64,000 bases of DNA from CAZGUH01 sp964529005 (GTDB lineage Bacteria > Actinomycetota > Acidimicrobiia > Acidimicrobiales > Ilumatobacteraceae), in the NCBI GenBank assembly GCA_964529005.1, contig CAZGUH010000004.1, positions 79,453 through 143,452 of the forward strand, read 5' to 3'. The stretch's first letter is position 1. The number at the start of each line of letters is the position of its first letter. The position numbers were made by a program, and so were the translations under genes. Under the pieces are notes generated by a model, which worked only from the letters and a program-made list of their open reading frames with translations, was not told where the DNA came from and searched no databases. This document shows positions 60,364 through 64,000 of the stretch, piece by piece.

Positions 60364-61476
60364 ACAACTCCGTCAACTCACCACAGCCTTCGACCAGGTC
60401 GTGGACGACATCACGGTCGACGAGGTCCGGGGACCGCAACCGGGGACCGAGTGCGGTCACCGAGGCCGAGCGCGGAGCCGACCTCCTGATCACGACCGAC
60501 CAACGCCAGCGGTCACGGTGGCTGAGCATCGCCGCGGGCGCAGTGCTGATCGTCGGCGTCGTCGGTTCGCTCATGTGGCTGGACCGCAACCGTCCGACAC
60601 CGTCGGCATCGCCATCAACCTCAGCTCCACCGACGAGCGCGCCCAGCTCCACCACCTTCGTCACGAGAGGGGACACCGTCCCCTACGGCCCGCTGGACTA
60701 CGCAACGACCGAGCAAGAGCTTCCGATGTGGCCCCTCGCCAACGTCAGTGATCCGCCGGCCACGACCCACGGGCTACGGCATGGCGTTGTGCGACAGCGG
60801 CTACGGCACCAAGATCCTGCGGGTCGACCCCGCCTCCGGCCCGTCGCACGCCTACTCGGGCACGCTGTGTGTGTTCATCGAGCTCGCCGCGCCGAGGATC
60901 GACGCCGTCACCTCATGCGCGACCTCGACCGAACGCTTCAACTACGCCCGCTGCCAACGTCGGACCGACCTGACCGACACGGCCGGTGCTGGCACCTCGC
61001 AAAGGGTTGTCGCCGACGCCGAGAACACGACCACGATGCAGGCCTTCCCTTCGGCGACCACCTGGGACCAAGCAGAGCCGTTCGTCGCAACGGTCTCCGC
61101 AGCCACGACCCAGGACCCCCTCCCGGCCCTCAGCGACGGTGTCGCCACCGTCAACCTGGAGACAGCAACCGGCGACAACGTCGATTCGACAGTCGATCAA
61201 CCCGGAGTGTGCTTCGAGATCGAGCTCCCCGGCACCCGCGCCACCGGATGCGTCGGACGAGGCCTCCTCGCAGCAGGACTAGCATACGGCGCCTTCCAGG
61301 ATGGCGACGGCCCGATCGAACTCATCGGCATCGTCCCCGACGAGGTGACAGCCATCGAAATCGACGGGCAGACCATCACGCCGACGAACAACGTCTGGCA
61401 CCACAGCGCCACCTCGAACGACCAGCTGACCATCACCGTCAGATCAGCAGACGGGCGAACGGCGTCCACCGCATGA
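60344..61476 (+). pseudogene. Anti-sigma-factor-like membrane protein with two frameshifts
   Basis: Three frames must be joined. The first starts at ATG 60344 (MSTALREQLRQLTTAFDQ, a cytosolic start). The second has AERGADLLITTDQRQRSRWL and one transmembrane segment IAAGAVLIVGVVGSLMW. The third runs from about 60765 to 61476 with a Cys-containing outer domain (GYGMALCDSGYGTKI, VCFEIELPGTRATGCVGRG). Shifts fall near 60430-60450, where CCGGGGACCG is repeated, and near 60763-60768 in a run of C. Placement after the sigma remnant supports an anti-sigma role. Both shifts could be sequencing errors, but decay of the sigma gene beside it favours a pseudogene. Confidence 0.65.
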
Positions 61477-61478
61477 CA

Positions 61479-61495
61479 GACCCGCCTGCGGGGTC
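61479..61495 (+). terminator. Possible hairpin after the anti-sigma remnant
   Basis: GACCCGC-CT-GCGGGGTC can fold into a short GC stem directly after the stop at 61476. There is no T-run, so function as an intrinsic terminator is uncertain. Confidence 0.25.
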
Positions 61496-61510
61496 GTAGC
61501 TCCCGCAGAG

Positions 61511-62731
61511 ATGCCGCGCCGGGGCGGTTACGAGCGTCATGCTGGACGGGTGACAGGAGAGTACCTGCGTACAGAACATCCGACCCTCGCCCGCGCAGCT
61601 TTCGAGATGTTCGATCTCGTCAGCGACATCTCGAACCTCGTGCAGCCAGCTCCGGGAGGAAGCGTCTGGATGCAGCACATGGAGTTCGCTGAGCGCTCCG
61701 AGGACCTCGCTGACGACCTTCGCTCGGCGCTGCTGCTTTCGGAGTCTCGGCTGTTCTCGCCCGGGCTGGCCGTGGCGAGGACGGCTCTGGAGCATCATCT
61801 TGTCGATCGGCTGGTGCTTCTCGCTGATCGCTACGAGGAGACGATCCGTCCGGACGACATCGCACTGATCGAGCAGTGGGAGCGCGAGTTCGCCGATAGG
61901 AGCGCCCCGTGGACAGCTGACGTCACCTCGATCACGCGCACGAGCAATGGCCGGGCACTCAAGGTTGTCCGACGCGGGCATGCCGTCAAGAACAGCGACG
62001 GCGAGGTGACCGAGCACGTCTCGCCGTACTGGGTCGCTCTCGAGCGGTACGACGCCTTCACCGGGCACCCTGATCTCCAGGCCGCGACCGCACGCCCATT
62101 CAGCTCCGCCGAGGAGCTCGAGACATGGGCGAAGCGCAACCAGGCCGTCTACGGCAGGTTCCTGAAGTGGAGCTCCATCCTGTGGAACCTGCAGCTTAGC
62201 GATCTCGTCACACGGCCGGAGTTGCTCCGGCTCCAGGTTCACTACACGTTCCTCAGTGCCTTCGCCCACGCCACCAACAAGCGGCGCGACTCGACGGGGC
62301 AAGGCCGGCCCGGCGGCCCACCCGTCGGCCACGTTCTCAGCGAACTCATCCTGCTCTACTCATGTGCAATCGCGATCGCCGAGTTGCGCGCCTGGGGAGC
62401 ATTCATCGAGCGGCGGCCAGCCATGCTCGAGCCGTTGGCGACCGACGTACAGCACCGCATCGCCACGGCCGCACGGACCATCGACTACTTCTGGTTCCTC
62501 GGCGGCACTCCACAACCGTTCGACTTCTACCAGGAGGCCAACCGGCGTTCGCACGAGAACTACCGGCAGGGCGGAGTCGGGCGACCACGGGTGGATCCGA
62601 CCGACATCGCCGCTGCCGACGTGACGTACTACTCGAACCCGATTGAGCGACTGAGCCGTATGCACACCGGCGAGAACGAGATGATGACCGGCCTCAGCTT
62701 CCCACCCGCCTGGCCGACGCTGCATTGGTAG
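61511..62731 (+). CDS. Unrecognised 406-residue protein
   Basis: A complete frame from ATG 61511 to a stop at 62731, rich in helices, without signal peptide or membrane segment. Notable segments are AFEMFDLVSDISNLVQP, LAVARTALEHHLVDRLVLL, WSSILWNLQLSDLVTRPELL, LSAFAHATNKRR and RTIDYFWFLGGTPQPFDFY. The pattern of an early ARTALEHH helix followed by FAHATN (His/Asn) recalls proteins of unknown function with a HEPN-like or DUF5677-like helical layout, but I cannot assign a family. It stands alone between the anti-sigma remnant and the toxin/antitoxin pair in a mobile region, which makes an accessory or defence-type role possible and unproven. Confidence 0.65.
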   Translation: MPRRGGYERHAGRVTGEYLRTEHPTLARAAFEMFDLVSDISNLVQPAPGGSVWMQHMEFAERSEDLADDLRSALLLSESRLFSPGLAVARTALEHHLVDRLVLLADRYEETIRPDDIALIEQWEREFADRSAPWTADVTSITRTSNGRALKVVRRGHAVKNSDGEVTEHVSPYWVALERYDAFTGHPDLQAATARPFSSAEELETWAKRNQAVYGRFLKWSSILWNLQLSDLVTRPELLRLQVHYTFLSAFAHATNKRRDSTGQGRPGGPPVGHVLSELILLYSCAIAIAELRAWGAFIERRPAMLEPLATDVQHRIATAARTIDYFWFLGGTPQPFDFYQEANRRSHENYRQGGVGRPRVDPTDIAAADVTYYSNPIERLSRMHTGENEMMTGLSFPPAWPTLHW

Positions 62732-62788
62732 GCACGAGCCCGGGATGCGCTGGTCTGCTCAGCAGGCATTGGCACCGAGCGCGATTAA

Positions 62789-62806
62789 CGTAACTTTCGT
62801 GTTACG
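62789..62806. promoter_or_regulatory. Perfect 6-6-6 inverted repeat ahead of the antitoxin gene
   Basis: CGTAAC-TTTCGT-GTTACG ends 8 bases before the ATG at 62815. Antitoxins of this type bind palindromes at their own promoter, so it is a likely autoregulatory operator. Confidence 0.6.
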
Positions 62807-62814
62807 CTCCTGGT

Positions 62815-63126
62815 ATGGCTTCGACGATTCGAACCGGTGCGGATCGCTACTTCGCGCGTCGCGCATCGGAGCCCGGCTATGCCGAGGCGTACGACGAGGC
62901 TCGGCGGCGGGTCGATTCGATCGATCGGTTGGTGCGGGCGCTCGACGATCGACGCGAGGAGCTCGGGTTGTCGAAGGCGGAGTTGGCGCGACGGGCGGAG
63001 TTGGCACCGGAGGCGGTGCGACGGCTGTTCAGCGTCGACAGTCCGAACCCGACGATCGGCACGCTGACCGCACTGGCGGACGCGCTCGGGCTGGAGCTCG
63101 TCCCGCAGCGACGCAAGGCCGGTTGA
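62815..63126 (+). CDS. XRE-family antitoxin-like DNA-binding protein
   Basis: A 103-residue protein. An N-terminal helix region (TIRTGADRYFARRASEPGYA) is followed by a lambda-repressor-type helix-turn-helix: LGLSKAELARRAELAPEAVRR, LFSVDSPNPTIGTLTALADAL and GLELVPQ. This matches HigA-like antitoxins linked to RelE/HigB toxins in actinobacteria. The toxin-like gene lies on the opposite strand and converges. Strong start ATG after the palindrome; few bases remain for a ribosome site, so translation may be near-leaderless. Confidence 0.8.
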   Translation: MASTIRTGADRYFARRASEPGYAEAYDEARRRVDSIDRLVRALDDRREELGLSKAELARRAELAPEAVRRLFSVDSPNPTIGTLTALADALGLELVPQRRKAG

Positions 63127-63548
63127 CCCGCATACTCGAGCACGGTGCGGCGGCGGAGGAACTCGTCGCGCATCTTCCTCGCTCGCCGGTATTCCTTCGA
63201 GTCGGCGGCGGAGCGCTTCGGCTTGGAGAGCCCGTCGATCACGACGATCGACGACCCACCGAGGTCGGCGGCGTCACGTTCGAGGATGCAGAACAGGCGG
63301 TGATTCAATCCGCCGCCCTGGATGCGGACCTCGTAGAAGCCGGCCATCTCGTCGTGCATCGCCTCCCACTTCCCGCCACCGGAGAACGCCGGGGGCGGCG
63401 CTTCGGCGACGGCGTCGAGCACCGCCTGGAACTCGGCAACCAGCTTGGCGGGGAGACGGTCGAAGAACTCGATCGCCGGCACCGCCCGGCTCGAATCGTC
63501 ATCGGGGTGGCGTTGGAAGAAGTGGATCAACCACGGTTCACGCTTCAT
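62877..63548 (-). CDS. RelE/HigB-like toxin whose frame runs through the antitoxin gene
   Basis: ATG at 63548 starts MKREPWLIHFFQRHPDDDSS. The toxin domain continues with RAVPAIEFFDRLPAKLVAEF, GGGKWEAMHDEMAGFYEVRI and LNHRLFCILERD, then VVIDGLSKPKR and ARKMRDEFLRRR. This is a phage-derived Gp49/HigB-type RNase fold. The domain should end near residue 140 (position about 63128), exactly where the converging antitoxin gene ends, but no stop is present. The frame goes on for about 83 codons antisense to the antitoxin. In relatives the antitoxin follows the toxin on the same strand, so an inversion of the antitoxin half is a plausible cause. Activity is uncertain. Confidence 0.7.
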   Translation of the reverse strand: MKREPWLIHFFQRHPDDDSSRAVPAIEFFDRLPAKLVAEFQAVLDAVAEAPPPAFSGGGKWEAMHDEMAGFYEVRIQGGGLNHRLFCILERDAADLGGSSIVVIDGLSKPKRSAADSKEYRRARKMRDEFLRRRTVLEYAGQPALRRCGTSSSPSASASAVSVPIVGFGLSTLNSRRTASGANSARRANSAFDNPSSSRRSSSARTNRSIESTRRRASSYASA

Positions 63549-63592
63549 CACCCTCACCCCCCACCGACAGTCCCGCGGTGCCCACGATGAGG

Positions 63593-64000
63593 TCACCCAC
63601 CACGCCCGTGGCCTCGCGCCGCAGGCCGGGCACGGCGTGGGGAGTAGAGGTCGATGGTCACCGCGATCGACGAATGCCCGAGTCGCTCGCTGACGATCGC
63701 CGGGTGCACGCCTGACCGCAAGGCGATCGTGGCGTAGGTGTGGCGCAGATCGTGCAGCCGGATCCGCGGTACACCGGCCGGGCGACGAGCCGGTCGAAGG
63801 TGGTCGAGAACGACGCCGGGTTCAACGGGCCATCCCCCTCACCGGGGAACACCCACAGGGTCCCGGCTCGATGCTCGAGCTGGTCGGACAGCACGGCGGT
63901 GGTCGTCGCGTCCAGCGCGACGAGCCGGCGGCTCGACGCCGACTTCGGCGGACCGATCTCGATCCGACCGTCGACCACGCCGACGGTACGCCGCACCGAC
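63593..64000 (-). pseudogene. Tyrosine recombinase (phage-type integrase), frameshifted and cut by the window edge
   Basis: The minus-strand sequence encodes the C-terminal catalytic domain. GRIEIGPPKSASSRRLVALD and WVFPGEGDGPLNP lie in one frame up to about 63780. The next frame gives RIRLHDLRHTYATIALRSG, the His of SERLGHSS and the nucleophile Tyr of TIDLYSP, with a stop at 63593-63595. Restoring one G in the GGCC run near 63779 would join them (FDRLVARAGVPRIRLHD). All catalytic residues seen (Arg, His, Arg, His, Tyr) are intact, so either a single-base error or a recent mutation is responsible. The N-terminus lies beyond the window. Confidence 0.8.

Noticed and set aside
1..64000. CRISPR arrays, tRNA and rRNA genes
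   Set aside because: No regularly spaced direct repeats longer than about 20 bases, no cloverleaf-like TTCGAAT arms with acceptor pairing and no rRNA core sequences were seen. The only periodic repeats are short (12-15 bases).

Overview
The window is high-GC DNA with tightly packed operons. Most junctions are 4-base ATGA or GTGA overlaps, and GTG and TTG starts are common. It carries many Liv-type (branched-chain amino acid family) ABC transporter genes, lipoprotein binding proteins whose lipobox Cys is followed by GDDD, and many CoA-ligase, CoA-transferase and amidohydrolase genes. This points to an actinobacterium, probably an Acidimicrobiia/Ilumatobacter-like lineage. That placement is an inference from gene style, because no rRNA or ribosomal marker gene is present. 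Four runs of exactly 100 N (1347-1446, 30460-30559, 51236-51335, 53980-54079) are assembly gaps inside genes. Family lengths suggest that more than 100 bases are missing in at least three of them.

Layout. 1-78 is the tail of a GH3 beta-glucosidase. 85-6629 (minus) is transporter 1: an MFS-LivF fusion, a LivH-LivM-LivG triple fusion, a gapped binding lipoprotein and an SDR. 6757-9166 (plus) is a double-cupredoxin lipoprotein, a 37-residue membrane peptide and an LLM flavoprotein. 23376 down to 8997 (minus) looks like one 12-gene operon: amidohydrolase, 2-nitropropane dioxygenase-like enzyme, two AMP ligases, an alpha/beta-hydrolase homologue lacking its Ser, enoyl-CoA hydratase, transporter 2 (LivHM, LivG, binding protein, LivF) with a D-aminoacylase-like amidohydrolase inside it, and a terminal TetR regulator. 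28077-23536 (minus) is a binding protein, an RraA-like protein and a glycosidase-like protein. 32475-28184 (minus) is a zinc dehydrogenase, an alpha/beta-hydrolase and two family III CoA-transferases. 32607-35145 (plus) is a cupin plus E1 alpha and E1 beta of a thiamine-dependent dehydrogenase. 35239-40837 (plus) is a split GH106-like glycosidase and a carboxylesterase. 43091-40890 (minus) is an SDR and an erythromycin-esterase homologue. 49656-43168 (minus) is an AMP ligase with transporter 3. 52087-49756 (minus) is a PhyH-like dioxygenase and an amidohydrolase. 55378-52196 (minus) is a sugar-acid-like module (RraA, RpiB, Gfo/Idh, enolase superfamily) with a divergent PHP phosphoesterase.

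Reading it together: the first 57 kb looks like a catabolic island that imports small carboxylates or deglycosylated natural products through several Liv-type systems, removes sugar, acyl and ester groups, activates acids as CoA thioesters and feeds them to beta-oxidation-like steps. A shared intergenic palindrome (core ATCGATA, with a TTGTCAA-like arm at some sites) sits at eight promoters and may bind the island into one regulon. A second motif (TACRTTGTA) sits at three promoters. The only regulator encoded in the island is the TetR protein.

From about 57.2 kb the character changes. Two IS110-family transposase genes stand head to head and truncate an epoxide-hydrolase-like gene. They are followed by remnants of a secreted protein, an ECF sigma factor and a frameshifted anti-sigma-like gene, an unrecognised 406-residue protein, a convergent toxin/antitoxin pair and a frameshifted tyrosine recombinase at the right edge. 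This is a mobile, decaying segment.
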